A DNA stretch of 64,000 nucleotides, taken from positions 2,542,001 to 2,606,000 of the forward strand of contig NC_014654.1 of assembly GCF_000166415.1 (NCBI RefSeq). Direction: 5' to 3'. Source of the stretch: Halanaerobium hydrogeniformans (GTDB lineage Bacteria; Bacillota; Halanaerobiia; Halanaerobiales; Halanaerobiaceae). Position 1 is the first letter of the stretch. Every line of letters begins with the position of its first letter. The notes below the pieces were generated by a model that saw only the letters and a list, made by a program, of their open reading frames with translations, was not told the DNA's origin and made no database searches. The translations under genes were made by a program, and so were the position numbers. Of the stretch, positions 16,015-26,424 are shown piece after piece.

Positions 16015-19000
16015 TTACTCTTCTTCTTTTTCTGGAGCATAAGCTTCTTCAAGCCTTACATATGATTTATAACGCTCTTCAGCAGCTTCTTCAGCCTTTT
16101 CAAAAAGCACTTCTGCGATTTCTGGGAATGTCTGTTGTAAGGATGAGAAACGAACCTCACTTAACAAGAATTCACGGAAATCTTCTGTAGGCTCTTTAGA
16201 ATCCAGGCTAAATGGATTTTTATTTTCTTCTTTTAGCTCTGGATTGAAGCGGAATAAGTGCCAGTAGCCAGCTTTAACTGCATCTTTTTCCTGGGTTACA
16301 CTACATCCCATACCAGCTTTAAGCCCATGTGAGATACATGGAGAATAAGCGATAATTACAGAAGGGCCATCATATGCTTCAGCTTCAGCAATAGCTTTAA
16401 TAGCCTGATTCATATTAGCACCCAATGAAATCTGAGCTACATAAACATAACCGTAAGTCATAGCCATTTGACCCAGATCTTTTTTCTGTATTTTCTTACC
16501 TGAAGCAGCAAATTTAGCAGCTGCAGCAGTTGGAGTAGCTTTTGATGATTGACCACCTGTATTAGAATAAACTTCTGTATCAAAGATCAAGACATTTACA
16601 TCATCACCAGAAGCTATTACATGGTCTAAACCACCATAACCGATATCATAAGCCCAGCCATCTCCACCAAAGATCCACTGAGATTTTTTCACAATAAATT
16701 CTTTGCGATCAACTATCTCAGCAATAACTTCGTTATCACTATATTTAGCAAGTAATGGCATCATTTCTTTTTTAAGTGCTTTTGTCTTTTCGCCATCCTG
16801 CATATTATCAAGAAACTCTTTCATTAGTTCATTGAGTTTTTCATCAAGGTTAAGCTCAATTGCTTCTTCCATAAGATCTGCGATTTTTGCTCTGATCTGT
16901 TCTGTTGCCAGGTACATACCATAACCAAATTCAGCATTATCCTCAAATAAGGAGTTAGCCCAGGCAGGTCCATGACCTTCGTCATTTGTACTATAAACTG
17001 ACACAGGAGCAGATCCACCCCAGATTGATGAACAACCTGTCGCATTGGCAATTAGCATTCTATCGCCAAATAATTGAGTTACCAGCTTAGCATAAGCTGT
17101 TTCTCCACAACCTGCGCAAGCACCTGAGAACTCAAGTAATGGTTCCTGGAATTGACTACCTTTAATATTAGCAGCAGGCATCAGATCATCTTTAATTGAA
17201 ACTTCATTAATTGCATACTCCCAATTATCTGCTTCTTGTTCTGTCATCTTGGCAAATGACTCCATCTCTAGAGCATTAACAGGACATACGTCTACACAAA
17301 CTCCACAACCAGTACAATCATAAGGGCTAACCTGTATTTTATACTCTAAACCTTCAAGCTGTTTGCCTTTTGCTTCTATAGTTTTGAAACCTTCAGGAGC
17401 ATTTGCAACTTCTTCTTCATCAAGTAAGAAAGGTCTAATTACAGCATGTGGACAAGCTAAAGCACACTGATTACACTGAATACAGATATCATCTTTCCAA
17501 TCAGGAACATCAATAGCTATACCACGTTTTTCATATTTAGAAAGTCCTGGAGGGAAGTGACCATCTTCACGGCCTACAAAAGTACTAACAGGTAGACTGT
17601 CACCTTCCTGTCTATTAACAACTTCTAGAACATCTTTAACAAATGCAGGTACATCTTCTTCCTCTTCAACTTCTTCAATTTCTGCTTGAGCCCATTCTGC
17701 AGGAACATCGATTGAAGTTAAAGCATCAACTGCTCTATCAACAGCTTTATAGTTCATTTCTACAATCTTTTCTCCTTTGTGACCATAGGTATCTTCAATA
17801 GCTTTTTTGAGATAATCTACGGCTTCATCAAATGGAATAATATCAGCTAATTTAAAGAAGGCAGTCTGCATAACCATGTTAATTCTGCCACCTAGACCAA
17901 CTTCTTGAGCAATTTTTACACCATCAATGGTATAAAAATCAATATTATTTTCAGCAATATATCTTTTCATCTCAGCAGGTAGTTTTTCTGTTAACTGATC
18001 TTCAGACCAGGAACAGTTAAGTAAGAATTTACCACCTTCTCTGAGATCAGATACCATATCAAATTTATCAACATATGACTCTTTATGACAGGCAACATAG
18101 TCAGCCTCATCAATTAAGTAAGTAGATTTAATTGGCTCATCACCGAATCTTAGGTGAGATACAGTTACACCACCAGATTTTTTGGAGTCATAAGAGAAAT
18201 ATGCTTGGGCATATTTATCAGTGTTATTACCAATAATCTTAACAGCATTTTTGTTAGCGCCAACCGTTCCATCAGAGCCAAAGCCCCAGAACTTGCAGCG
18301 AACTGTACTTTCTGGAGAAGTATTGATATGTTCTTTAGGCTCAAGATTTGTATGTGTTACATCATCTTCAATACCTAAGGTAAATGCATTTTCCGGATTA
18401 TCTTCTCTAAGATTATCAAATACAGCTTTAATATGAGTAGGTGTAGTATCTTTAGAACTTAAACCGTAACGGCCACCAACAATAACAGGCCTTTTTTCTT
18501 TGTCATAGAATAATGATCTTACATCTTCATAAAGAGGTTCCCCTACTGCACCAGGTTCCTTAGTTCTATCAAGTACAGCAATCTTCTCAGCAGTTTCTGG
18601 AAGAGCCTTCATGAAGTATTTCTCGGAGAAAGGACGATAAAGTCTTACTTTAATTAAACCAACTTTTTCTCCTTTATCAACCAGATATTTAACTGTTTCT
18701 TCAATTGTATCTGTTACTGAACCCATTGCAATAATTACATATTTAGCATCTTCTGCTCCTACATAATTGAATGGATGATATTCTCTGCCTGTTAACTCAG
18801 AAATTTCCTGCATATATTCTTCAACAATATCAGGAACTGCATCATAAAAACGGTTTGCTGCTTCACGAGCCTGGAAGAAAATATCTGGGTTTTGAGCAGT
18901 ACCCATTGTAACAGGATGTTCAGGATTTAATGCTCTATGTCTAAATTCACTGACCTTTCCATAATCAACCAGCTCTGCTAGATCATCATAGTCTAAAACT

Positions 19001-19551
19001 TCTATTTTTTGATACTCATGAGAAGTTCTAAATCCATCAAAGAAATGAACAAATGGTAAACTAGACTTAATCGCAGATAAATGAGCAACACCAGCTAAAT
19101 CCATTACTTCCTGAACACTACCAGAAGCTAACATAGCTGTTCCAGTTTGACGAGCAGCCATTACATCTGAGTGATCACCAAAGATCGAAAGGGCATGGGT
19201 TGCAACTGTACGGGCACTAACATGAAAAACACCAGGTAATAATTCCCCAGCGATTTTATACATATTTGGCAGCATGAGCAATAGCCCCTGTGAAGCTGTA
19301 AATGTACTTGTTAAAGCACCAGCAACCAGTGACCCATGTACAGCACCAGACGCCCCACCTTCTGACTGCATTTCTGTCAACTTAACTTGTTGGCCGAAAA
19401 TGTTTTCACGACCATGAGCACTCCAAGAGTCGACGAGTTCAGCCATCGGAGATGAAGGAGTGATAGGATAGATTGCTGCCACATCTGTAAAAGCATAAGC
19501 TACATGAGCTGCAGCAGTGTTTCCATCCATGGTTTTCATTTGTTTTGCCAT
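16015..19551 (-). CDS. nifJ: Pyruvate:ferredoxin (flavodoxin) oxidoreductase, single chain
   Basis: 1,178 aa, the usual length of homodimeric PFOR. It oxidises pyruvate and CoA to acetyl-CoA, CO2 and reduced ferredoxin, the key fermentative step feeding hydrogenase and acetate formation. In order: pyrimidine-binding domain I (AAHVAYAFTDVAAIYPITPSSPMAE), domain II/III (GRYGLSSKDTTP), a 2x[4Fe-4S] ferredoxin domain (CIQCNQCALACPHAVIRP and CTGCGVCVDVCPVNALEME), then the TPP domain (CAGCGETAYAKL; GGDGWAYDIGYGGLDHV; TEVYSNTGGQSSKATP). Cysteines for three clusters are present. Own promoter and terminator, monocistronic. Confidence 0.97.
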   Translation of the reverse strand: MAKQMKTMDGNTAAAHVAYAFTDVAAIYPITPSSPMAELVDSWSAHGRENIFGQQVKLTEMQSEGGASGAVHGSLVAGALTSTFTASQGLLLMLPNMYKIAGELLPGVFHVSARTVATHALSIFGDHSDVMAARQTGTAMLASGSVQEVMDLAGVAHLSAIKSSLPFVHFFDGFRTSHEYQKIEVLDYDDLAELVDYGKVSEFRHRALNPEHPVTMGTAQNPDIFFQAREAANRFYDAVPDIVEEYMQEISELTGREYHPFNYVGAEDAKYVIIAMGSVTDTIEETVKYLVDKGEKVGLIKVRLYRPFSEKYFMKALPETAEKIAVLDRTKEPGAVGEPLYEDVRSLFYDKEKRPVIVGGRYGLSSKDTTPTHIKAVFDNLREDNPENAFTLGIEDDVTHTNLEPKEHINTSPESTVRCKFWGFGSDGTVGANKNAVKIIGNNTDKYAQAYFSYDSKKSGGVTVSHLRFGDEPIKSTYLIDEADYVACHKESYVDKFDMVSDLREGGKFLLNCSWSEDQLTEKLPAEMKRYIAENNIDFYTIDGVKIAQEVGLGGRINMVMQTAFFKLADIIPFDEAVDYLKKAIEDTYGHKGEKIVEMNYKAVDRAVDALTSIDVPAEWAQAEIEEVEEEEDVPAFVKDVLEVVNRQEGDSLPVSTFVGREDGHFPPGLSKYEKRGIAIDVPDWKDDICIQCNQCALACPHAVIRPFLLDEEEVANAPEGFKTIEAKGKQLEGLEYKIQVSPYDCTGCGVCVDVCPVNALEMESFAKMTEQEADNWEYAINEVSIKDDLMPAANIKGSQFQEPLLEFSGACAGCGETAYAKLVTQLFGDRMLIANATGCSSIWGGSAPVSVYSTNDEGHGPAWANSLFEDNAEFGYGMYLATEQIRAKIADLMEEAIELNLDEKLNELMKEFLDNMQDGEKTKALKKEMMPLLAKYSDNEVIAEIVDRKEFIVKKSQWIFGGDGWAYDIGYGGLDHVIASGDDVNVLIFDTEVYSNTGGQSSKATPTAAAAKFAASGKKIQKKDLGQMAMTYGYVYVAQISLGANMNQAIKAIAEAEAYDGPSVIIAYSPCISHGLKAGMGCSVTQEKDAVKAGYWHLFRFNPELKEENKNPFSLDSKEPTEDFREFLLSEVRFSSLQQTFPEIAEVLFEKAEEAAEERYKSYVRLEEAYAPEKEEE

Positions 19552-19603
19552 TATAATTTTCCCTCCTATTATAAGGTAAATTCTTATTTTTATTTCCTCT
19601 TTA

Positions 19604-19632
19604 AGTATAATACTTTACAAAGGAGCTGTCAA
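19604..19632 (-). promoter_or_regulatory. Sigma-A promoter of nifJ
   Basis: On the minus strand TTGACA (19627-19632), 17 bp, TATACT (19604-19609), about 50 bp upstream of the start codon. Near consensus, as expected for a highly expressed gene. Confidence 0.75.
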
Positions 19633-19710
19633 ATATTTCACAGCTTAATAATGGCAAAATACCTTATTCTAAATTATTAGAATAATTACAATAAAGCACT
19701 AACTCCAAAA

Positions 19711-20331
19711 CTACTCTAGACATTTTTTGGCTTTAATTAAATAAAGTGATTTGTTCAGGTATTCATAACTGGAATTAAGACAATTTTTAGCCAATAAATC
19801 TGTTAATTTATCAGGTAAATAAAAATTAACCGGCTCACCAGCTAATTTTTCGAAAAAGATAATTATTTTTGTGAAAATTGTCTGGGGATTAAAATCTAAA
19901 ATATAGATTTTCCCTCCTGTTTTTAAAACTCGGCTCGCTTCTGATAAAACAACTTCAACCTCTCGAAAATGATGAAGAGCATCAGATATAGTTAAATAAT
20001 CAAAACTATTGTCTGCAAATGGTAAATTCTCTCCATCTGCTAATACCACATCTACATTTTGAGCAAAATCTTTGTTTTCTGCTTTTTTAAGCATTGCTTC
20101 AGAGGGGTCAGCAATTGTAATTTCTACAGCATCCGGAAGATATTTTGCCAGTTCACCGGTTCCTCCACCTAAATCTAATAATTTTTTTAGTTCATTTTCT
20201 GCCTCTGCCTTTAAAATACTCTCTAATTCTTCCTCTTCAATTTTTTCTCCAAGCTCTAAAAGAACTTTATTATGTCCAGAAAGTTTCATCGCCAGATCAA
20301 AAACTGGTGCGATTATAGTAAATAGGTCCAT
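19711..20331 (-). CDS. Class I SAM-dependent methyltransferase
   Basis: 206 aa, Methyltransf_11/UbiE-like. SAM motif I is LLDLGGGTGELAKYLP (residues about 52-67), followed by ITIADPSEAML and VVLADGENLPFADNSFDYLTISDALHHF (post-I and motif II/III). The substrate cannot be inferred; no quinone-synthesis genes lie nearby. It stands alone, leftward, diverging from the secreted protein at 20500. Confidence 0.8.
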   Translation of the reverse strand: MDLFTIIAPVFDLAMKLSGHNKVLLELGEKIEEEELESILKAEAENELKKLLDLGGGTGELAKYLPDAVEITIADPSEAMLKKAENKDFAQNVDVVLADGENLPFADNSFDYLTISDALHHFREVEVVLSEASRVLKTGGKIYILDFNPQTIFTKIIIFFEKLAGEPVNFYLPDKLTDLLAKNCLNSSYEYLNKSLYLIKAKKCLE

Positions 20332-20499
20332 TGTTTCACCCCTTTTAATTTATAAATTTATTATACAATCTTAACTATATTTATTATCATATTCTAAATA
20401 TTTAAATATGTCTGTTAAACTGACTTCATTAATTTTTGCAGGATTTAATTATATAATGGCGAAAATATATTTATAAGCAAAAATAGGGGAGTGTTTATT

Positions 20500-21609
20500 A
20501 TGAAAAAAATTATTTTCTTTTGTCTGATCTTTTTATTATTTTTTACAACTGCTTTAACCGCAGGTCAAAGAATTCCCTTTCCAAATGAAAATTTTAAGCA
20601 AATTACACAAACTGAGTCAGAAGTTTTAATTGCCTGGAATGGAACGGAGCAAATAATCACTGCATCTGAAGAGCTTAAGCTTGAAACAGCCCTTAATGAT
20701 TTTAGCTCAGAAATAAAGCATAGAGTTTCCAGCCTTGATTTAATTAAAAGAGCTGAAGAATATTTAAGAAATAAAAGGCTAGAACAGATTATTGATTTTG
20801 ATCCCCGACTGAACGAAATTGCAGATGTAGTCAGACCTGTTGAAACAACAGAAACAAATGATTATACAGAAGCTGTATTTTATCAATTTGAAACTGATAA
20901 ATTATTTTATCCTCTCAAAACTACTTTTGATAACAACAGAGAACAATTAAATATAATAATTATTTCTGATCAAAATTTACTAAATTTTGAAGGGATTAAA
21001 GAAGAAAGAATTAAAACAACATCAGGCCCTTATTCCATATCTAAATCTGACACTGCCTATATATCTTCAGATATTGCAGAGCTTTTTAAAGATAACGATA
21101 TAAAAATTTACTCCTGGAGCTTTATGAATAAAGAAAAGGAGATTGATTCTGAGTTAATAATAAGCTCTAATATAGAAGAATTATTTGAAAATAGTTTAGA
21201 AATAAATGGGAATAAATTTGTAGATGTATATCCACACCCTGATTATCCCTTTTCTACAGAAAAAGAAGAAATTGACAGTTTAAGTGGGGTTTTGGAAACT
21301 AGAATGGGTAGCAGAACTCATCCCTGGTTTGGTTATACAATTGATGATTTAATTTTACTTAATGCCAAATCTAAAGAACTAATTGGATCTTTTGCAGATG
21401 AAGGAGAATATGTTACAATAAAAGGGTATGAAGATAGGGCTAAACTTTTTATGCGGGAGCCTTTGAGTAGAGAATTTAATTTAATAGATATCGGCCCAGG
21501 CTTTTATGTCACTGAAATTGAAGGCTGGGATTTTTATACTGGACGCTTAGTGCTCAATGATGGGAGTTTAGCAAGATCTAGAAGCAGCTTTTGGATTCCC
21601 CGAAAATAG
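20500..21609 (+). CDS. Secreted protein of unknown function
   Basis: 369 aa with a clear signal peptide (MKKIIFFCLIFLLFFTTALT, cleavage near AGQ). The mature part begins RIPFPNENFKQITQTESEVLIAWNGTEQIITASEE, vaguely like DUF2330-type secreted proteins (early strand, then a conserved YPLKTTFDNNREQLNIII stretch), but I do not recognise the family securely. I start at ATG 20500 after AGGGGAG; the GTG three codons earlier overlaps the ribosome site. It is followed after 24 bp by another secreted protein in the same direction, so they probably form a two-gene transcript. Confidence 0.6.
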   Translation: MKKIIFFCLIFLLFFTTALTAGQRIPFPNENFKQITQTESEVLIAWNGTEQIITASEELKLETALNDFSSEIKHRVSSLDLIKRAEEYLRNKRLEQIIDFDPRLNEIADVVRPVETTETNDYTEAVFYQFETDKLFYPLKTTFDNNREQLNIIIISDQNLLNFEGIKEERIKTTSGPYSISKSDTAYISSDIAELFKDNDIKIYSWSFMNKEKEIDSELIISSNIEELFENSLEINGNKFVDVYPHPDYPFSTEKEEIDSLSGVLETRMGSRTHPWFGYTIDDLILLNAKSKELIGSFADEGEYVTIKGYEDRAKLFMREPLSREFNLIDIGPGFYVTEIEGWDFYTGRLVLNDGSLARSRSSFWIPRK

Positions 21610-21633
21610 AAATCAGGAGGGACTATCTTTTAG

Positions 21634-22119
21634 ATGATTTTAAAATCAATTATGGCTTTATTTTTTATCTTTCTTTCTTTGTTTTTTCCAAAACAAATTG
21701 TGGCTCAAGAAAATAGTTCCCTGTATTTCCATACCAGTATTTATACAACTCACTATACGCCAAGAGATTATCATAATAATCATCAAAATTTAATGGGGAT
21801 AGAATACCACTATCAGGAAAATAAGTTAAAAGGAATTTCACATTTTTTAAACAGCTATAAACAACCGACCTGGTATATTTACTCAGGCAGATATTATCCC
21901 CTTTTTGAAATGGGTGGTTTTGATTTTAATGCCAAACTTACTTATGGAATAATCCATGGCTATGATGATGAAGATGGAGAGCACAGCACCTGGATGCATA
22001 ATATGGGAACCTTCCCCGGCTTTGTCTTTGGTTTTGGAATTGAAAGAGGACCATATAAGTTAGAAATCCATCCTTTCGCAGATGCGGGTCTAATCACTAC
22101 AATTGGTATAGAATTTTAA
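21634..22119 (+). CDS. Small outer-membrane beta-barrel-like protein
   Basis: 161 aa: signal peptide (MILKSIMALFFIFLSLFFPK, cleavage near VAQ), then alternating strands rich in aromatic residues (SLYFHTSIYTTHYTP; NLMGIEYHYQENKLKGISHF; PTWYIYSGRYYPLF) and a C-terminal TTIGIEF ending in Phe, the signal for outer-membrane insertion. The layout resembles small acyl-chain-modifying barrels such as PagP in size, but no catalytic signature is secure. Second gene of a likely two-gene unit, closed by a terminator. Confidence 0.6.
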   Translation: MILKSIMALFFIFLSLFFPKQIVAQENSSLYFHTSIYTTHYTPRDYHNNHQNLMGIEYHYQENKLKGISHFLNSYKQPTWYIYSGRYYPLFEMGGFDFNAKLTYGIIHGYDDEDGEHSTWMHNMGTFPGFVFGFGIERGPYKLEIHPFADAGLITTIGIEF

Positions 22120-22145
22120 AAGCCCTCAAAAAATTGAGGGCTCTT
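22118..22145. terminator. Bidirectional terminator between the barrel gene and ugd
   Basis: GCCCTCAA / TTGAGGGC stem with T runs weakly on both sides, between two convergent genes. Confidence 0.75.
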
Positions 22146-22162
22146 GCAAACTTAATTAAGCT

Positions 22163-23329
22163 TTAGTTGTTATTAAATAAATCTCTTGTATAAACCTTAT
22201 CTTCTACATCTTTAAGTTTATCACTCATTCTGTTGGCGACTATTATATCTGCTTTTTCTTTGAATTTATCAAGATCTTCAATTACTTTCGAGCGATAAAA
22301 CTGATCATCTTCTAGAACCGGTTCATATACAATTACTTCTATCCCCTTAGCCTTAATTCTTTTCATTACACCCTGTACTGATGACTGTCGAAAGTTATCG
22401 GAATCTTTTTTCATGGTCAGCCTATACACACCAACCACTTCTGGCTCCATTTTTATAACCATATCAGCAATATGATCTTTTCTGGTTCTATTAGCATCTA
22501 CTATTGCCTGCATTATATTATTAGGTACATCCTCATAATTAGCTAAAAGTTGTTTGGTATCTTTGGGCAAACAATAACCTCCATAACCAAAAGAAGGGTT
22601 ATTATAATGATCTCCGATTCTAGGATCAAGCCCTACTCCTTCAATAATTTGTCTGCTGTCTAAATTTCTAATCTCAGCATAGGTATCAAGTTCATTGAAA
22701 AAGGAGACTCTCATAGCAAGATATGTATTTGCAAAAAGTTTAATTGCTTCAGCTTCTGTAGAATCCGTATACAGGGTTGGAATATCTTTTTTGATTGCCC
22801 CTTCTTTGAGAAGCTCAGCAAACTTTTCTGCTCTCTCTGATTTTTCACCAATAATAATTCGAGATGGATATAAATTATCATATAGAGCCTTACCTTCCCG
22901 CAAAAATTCAGGAGAAAAAATTATATTTTCTGTATTAAATTTCTTGCGGAGTTCTCTCGTATAACCTACTGGAACTGTAGATTTAATAATCATTACAGCA
23001 TCTTCATTTAAAGAAAGCACATTAGCAACAACAGCCTCAACTGTACGTGTATTAAAATAGTTTTGATCAGGATCATAATTGGTCGGAGTAGCAATTATTA
23101 CGAAATCGGCCTCTCGATATGCTTTAATTGCATCAATGGTTGCAGTTAAATTTAGTTCCTTGTTTTTTAAATAATCTTCTAATTCAGCATCCACAATTGG
23201 AGATTCTTTTCTATTTATCATCTCAACTTTTTCCTCAACTATATCTACCGTTGTTACCTCATGGTTTTGAGCCAAGAGTACTGCATTAGATAAACCTACA
23301 TATCCTGCACCTGAAACAGTTATTTTCAT
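22163..23329 (-). CDS. ugd: UDP-glucose 6-dehydrogenase
   Basis: 388 aa, the short-form length of E. coli Ugd. It oxidises UDP-glucose to UDP-glucuronate with two NAD+. N-terminal Rossmann motif [19 protein letters not shown], central [12 protein letters not shown] region and the catalytic Cys in [15 protein letters not shown] (about residue 253). UDP-glucuronate feeds surface polysaccharide or LPS synthesis, which fits an outer membrane. No polysaccharide cluster accompanies it. Confidence 0.93.
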   Translation of the reverse strand: MKITVSGAGYVGLSNAVLLAQNHEVTTVDIVEEKVEMINRKESPIVDAELEDYLKNKELNLTATIDAIKAYREADFVIIATPTNYDPDQNYFNTRTVEAVVANVLSLNEDAVMIIKSTVPVGYTRELRKKFNTENIIFSPEFLREGKALYDNLYPSRIIIGEKSERAEKFAELLKEGAIKKDIPTLYTDSTEAEAIKLFANTYLAMRVSFFNELDTYAEIRNLDSRQIIEGVGLDPRIGDHYNNPSFGYGGYCLPKDTKQLLANYEDVPNNIMQAIVDANRTRKDHIADMVIKMEPEVVGVYRLTMKKDSDNFRQSSVQGVMKRIKAKGIEVIVYEPVLEDDQFYRSKVIEDLDKFKEKADIIVANRMSDKLKDVEDKVYTRDLFNNN

Positions 23330-23424
23330 TATATCCGCTCCCTATCATTAAAAATTTAATTGTTTAACCTATTATAATTATTTCACAAATACTATTCTAT
23401 TACAAAATCTTACCATTTTCAAGC

Positions 23425-23460
23425 GCAAAAAAAGCCCTCTCCATTAAAGAAAGGGCTTAG
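23425..23460 (-). terminator. Terminator of the barrel gene at 23486
   Basis: AAGCCCT / AGGGCTT stem on the minus strand followed by seven T, downstream of the 23486-24136 gene. Confidence 0.8.
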
Positions 23461-23485
23461 ATATTTAGTTATTTATTATTAAGTT

Positions 23486-24136
23486 CTAGAATTTAATACC
23501 TAAAGAAATTGTAAATTTAGTATATTTAAAGTCACCTTCCAATACACCATCTTCCACACCATTACCATTTGGAACTTCTTCTCCTTCAAACTCTATTTCT
23601 GTAGAGCCATTATTTACTGTATAAAGCATTTCAAAAACATAGCGTTCTTCAAATTCTATTCCCCCACCTAAAGCATAATAGAGGCCCCCGCTGTTAGACT
23701 GATCAATTATATCTATATTTTCTTCATCGATGCCTATGTCATCAAGAGAAAAAAAATTATATCCTAAGTGTCCCACGAAATAAATTGGGTTGTCTGCCAT
23801 TCGATATTCTCCCAGTAAATATATTGGAGTAAAAGAAAAACTAACATCTGTATCATCTTCATCAATGTCACGATCTAATTGATAGGTGATCCCGGCTCCA
23901 TAAGCAAAATTGTCAGCTGCTGCTAGTCTGTATTCTGCAGTTAAAGAATAACCGCTTTCTACATCTAATGTGTCAGACATTTCTTCCATATTAGAACCAT
24001 CTACTGAAAAGTCTGCATCCATTTCTCCACTCAAATCATAACCCAGCCTAAACACAAAATCTCCCCCAACTTGAGCTGCTGCCACCCCACTGAACACAAT
24101 CAGAGAAATAATTAATAAAAATGCTACCTTTTTCAT
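23486..24136 (-). CDS. Outer-membrane beta-barrel protein (OmpA/OmpW-like barrel)
   Basis: 216 aa: signal peptide (MKKVAFLLIISLIVFSGVAA, AQVGGDF), then amphipathic strands separated by acidic turns (DFVFRLGYDLSGEMDADF; YSLTAEYRLAA; FAYGAGITYQLD; YFVGHLGYNFFSL; YYALGGGIEFEERYVFEMLY) and a final strand KYTKFTISLGIKF ending in Phe. This is the eight-stranded porin-family layout (OMP_b-brl). Very acidic turns fit a halophile. Monocistronic. Confidence 0.8.
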   Translation of the reverse strand: MKKVAFLLIISLIVFSGVAAAQVGGDFVFRLGYDLSGEMDADFSVDGSNMEEMSDTLDVESGYSLTAEYRLAAADNFAYGAGITYQLDRDIDEDDTDVSFSFTPIYLLGEYRMADNPIYFVGHLGYNFFSLDDIGIDEENIDIIDQSNSGGLYYALGGGIEFEERYVFEMLYTVNNGSTEIEFEGEEVPNGNGVEDGVLEGDFKYTKFTISLGIKF

Positions 24137-24365
24137 AAAAAAACTCCTCTCCTAAGGGTACTGTGGATAAAAATAAATATTATAGTATATGCTATTTCGA
24201 CATTCTTTGATAAATACCTTCATAATATTATAAATATTTCAAAAAATTATAAAGAATTTCAAAAAAAATTTGCTTAAAGCAGGAGATTTAAGTTTATCTC
24301 ATAATAATGTATATAAGCTATTTAATTAATTAAACTAAGAAATACAATATAAAGTGAGGTCAAAT

Positions 24366-25646
24366 ATGAATTATCAGACACAAATAAATGCTTTTGTTGA
24401 TTATTTTAGAAATGCAGAAAGCAGTAAAAAAGATCATAAAATTGGAGTAGAGTTTGAGCATTTTGTTGTTCATGCAGATTTAAGTGCTGTAAGTTATTAT
24501 GAAAAACAGGGTATAGAAGATCTATTGAAAGAGATGAGTAAAAAAAATTGGAAAGCTGTTTATGAAGCTGAGCATTTAGTTGCTTTAAATAATAATACTG
24601 CAGCTATTACTATTGAGCCAGGAGGACAGTTAGAAATTAGTATCAATCCTTTTGCTAGGATTGAAGAAATTGAGGATATATATATTTCATTTTTAAAAGA
24701 TATTATTCCTATTTTGAATAGTAGAGATCAAAAACTTTTAGCGATCGGCTATCAACCAAAGGATTCAATTAGAGATATTCCACTGCTGCCTAAAAAGCGC
24801 TATAAATATATGTATAAATATTTTGAAGATAAAGGACAATATGCTCACAATATGATGAAGGGAACTGCTTCTTTACAGCTCAGCATTGATTATGTAAATG
24901 AAAAAGATTATATAAAAAAGATGAGAACCGCCTTCTTTTTAACACCAATAATATATTATCTTTTTGATAACACTCCTTATTTTGAAGGTAAGATTGCAGC
25001 TCAGCCAAGCATGAGAGAAAAAATTTGGAGCAGCTGTGACTCAGATCGTTCTGGAATCATCAATAATGTATTTGAAAAAGAGTTTGCTTATTCTGATTAT
25101 GCAAAATATCTACTTAACATGCCGCCAATCCTGACTCAAAAAGACGGAGAACTAATTTTTACCGGCGACAAATTGTTAAAAGAAGTAATGACTACAGATA
25201 AAAAAGAAGAAATTGAGCATTTTCTTTCAATGGCTTTTCCTGATGTAAGAACTAAAAAGTATATAGAGATTCGTTCAGCAGATGCTCTACCCTATCCTTA
25301 TAATTTCAGCTATATTGCCTTTTTAAAAGGTATATTTTGTCCAAAAGATAATGTAGATCAACTATATAAGCATTCTCTCCAATATAATCAAAAAGAATTT
25401 TTGCAGTTTAAAGAAGATATTATTAATAATAAAGAAAATAAGGAAAGGGATAATTTAATAAAGCACTTAATCTCTTTAGCAGAGAATTCACTACCTGAAG
25501 AAGAGAAAATTTATTTAACTGCACTTAAAAAAATATATAATAAATATGGAAAACTCAAAAATAAAACACTTGCAAATATTAAAGCAGGCAAAGACGATTA
25601 TCTTGACTGGTGTATCCTAACTTCAAACCACTCTTTGAATGATTAG
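24366..25646 (+). CDS. Glutamate-cysteine ligase (GCS2 family)
   Basis: 426 aa. It joins glutamate and cysteine with ATP to gamma-glutamylcysteine, the first step of glutathione synthesis. The family signature is seen at IGVEFEHFVVHAD (substrate and metal site), NTAAITIEPGGQLEISINPF and KYIEIRSADALPYPY. Start at ATG 24366 with GAGG 6 nt upstream; a GTG four codons earlier overlaps that site. No glutathione synthetase gene is nearby, so gamma-glutamylcysteine itself may be the end thiol, as in some halophiles (inference). A terminator follows. Confidence 0.85.
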   Translation: MNYQTQINAFVDYFRNAESSKKDHKIGVEFEHFVVHADLSAVSYYEKQGIEDLLKEMSKKNWKAVYEAEHLVALNNNTAAITIEPGGQLEISINPFARIEEIEDIYISFLKDIIPILNSRDQKLLAIGYQPKDSIRDIPLLPKKRYKYMYKYFEDKGQYAHNMMKGTASLQLSIDYVNEKDYIKKMRTAFFLTPIIYYLFDNTPYFEGKIAAQPSMREKIWSSCDSDRSGIINNVFEKEFAYSDYAKYLLNMPPILTQKDGELIFTGDKLLKEVMTTDKKEEIEHFLSMAFPDVRTKKYIEIRSADALPYPYNFSYIAFLKGIFCPKDNVDQLYKHSLQYNQKEFLQFKEDIINNKENKERDNLIKHLISLAENSLPEEEKIYLTALKKIYNKYGKLKNKTLANIKAGKDDYLDWCILTSNHSLND

Positions 25647-25671
25647 CCAATATACATAGCTGAAAAAAATA

Positions 25672-25700
25672 AGCAGCCTGTTCATTATGGCTGCTTATTA
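25672..25700 (+). terminator. Terminator of the glutamate-cysteine ligase gene
   Basis: AAGCAGCC / GGCTGCTT hairpin followed by ATTAGTTTTC. Confidence 0.75.
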
Positions 25701-25742
25701 GTTTTCTTCTATTAAATTATAATTTTCTACTTAAATTATTCT

Positions 25743-26378
25743 TTAATTAATTACTAATCTCTGGAGATGTTTAAGTTCCAGTTCAAAGATCTCTCCTGCT
25801 GCAGGCCAAACAATCAGTTTTTCCTGGGCAAATTCAGCCTTTATATCTTCTGCATTTTCTCTATTAATTAAATATAATTCTTCATCTTCTAAATATTCTA
25901 TACTTATTATATTGTTAAAATTAATATTTAAAGGGCTACCCAGAGATGTTTTAATGCTAATACTTTCAGTCATTAAATTTGCAAAAAAGAAATCTTTGTT
26001 TTTAGTTGTTATAGATGCCCGCTTATTATTATTAAATCTGCTGCTGGAACGAAATTCTAAAGAATGCACTTCACTACCACTTACTGTTATTACTCCATTT
26101 TGTGTGTCAAATCTTAATTCACTTAATAATTCACCTCTAAAACGATTATTCTCTACAGCTCTTAAAACAATCTTTTCATTTTCTCTAATTATATTATTTA
26201 GATAGGAGCTCTGTATATTGATTTCTGCATAATCTGTTTTAATTCTTAAACTATCATTTAATAATTCGCCTCTATAATTTTCTCCATTCTGAAGCCGAAG
26301 CTGGTCTGCTATAACCGAACTCGAAAAAATTACAAGCAATATAATTAAAATAGTTGAAATTAATATTTTCTTTGTCAT
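25743..26378 (-). CDS. Secreted protein with internal beta repeats, unknown function
   Basis: 211 aa: signal peptide (TKKILISTILIILLVIFSSS, cleavage near VIAD), then three or four repeats with the pattern RLQNGENYRGELLNDSLRIK / LSELRFDTQNGVITVSGSEVHSLEF / IKTSLGSPLNINFNNIISIEY. Each unit couples a short strand pair with an 'inxIxxIxfe' tail, typical of secreted barrel-adjacent repeat proteins seen in diderms. Not assignable to a known function. Followed leftward by no gene; upstream is the holin-like gene. Confidence 0.55.
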   Translation of the reverse strand: MTKKILISTILIILLVIFSSSVIADQLRLQNGENYRGELLNDSLRIKTDYAEINIQSSYLNNIIRENEKIVLRAVENNRFRGELLSELRFDTQNGVITVSGSEVHSLEFRSSSRFNNNKRASITTKNKDFFFANLMTESISIKTSLGSPLNINFNNIISIEYLEDEELYLINRENAEDIKAEFAQEKLIVWPAAGEIFELELKHLQRLVIN

Positions 26379-26424
26379 AATTACGAACCTCCTCTATAGT
26401 TAAATATTCATTTAGATTTATTGT

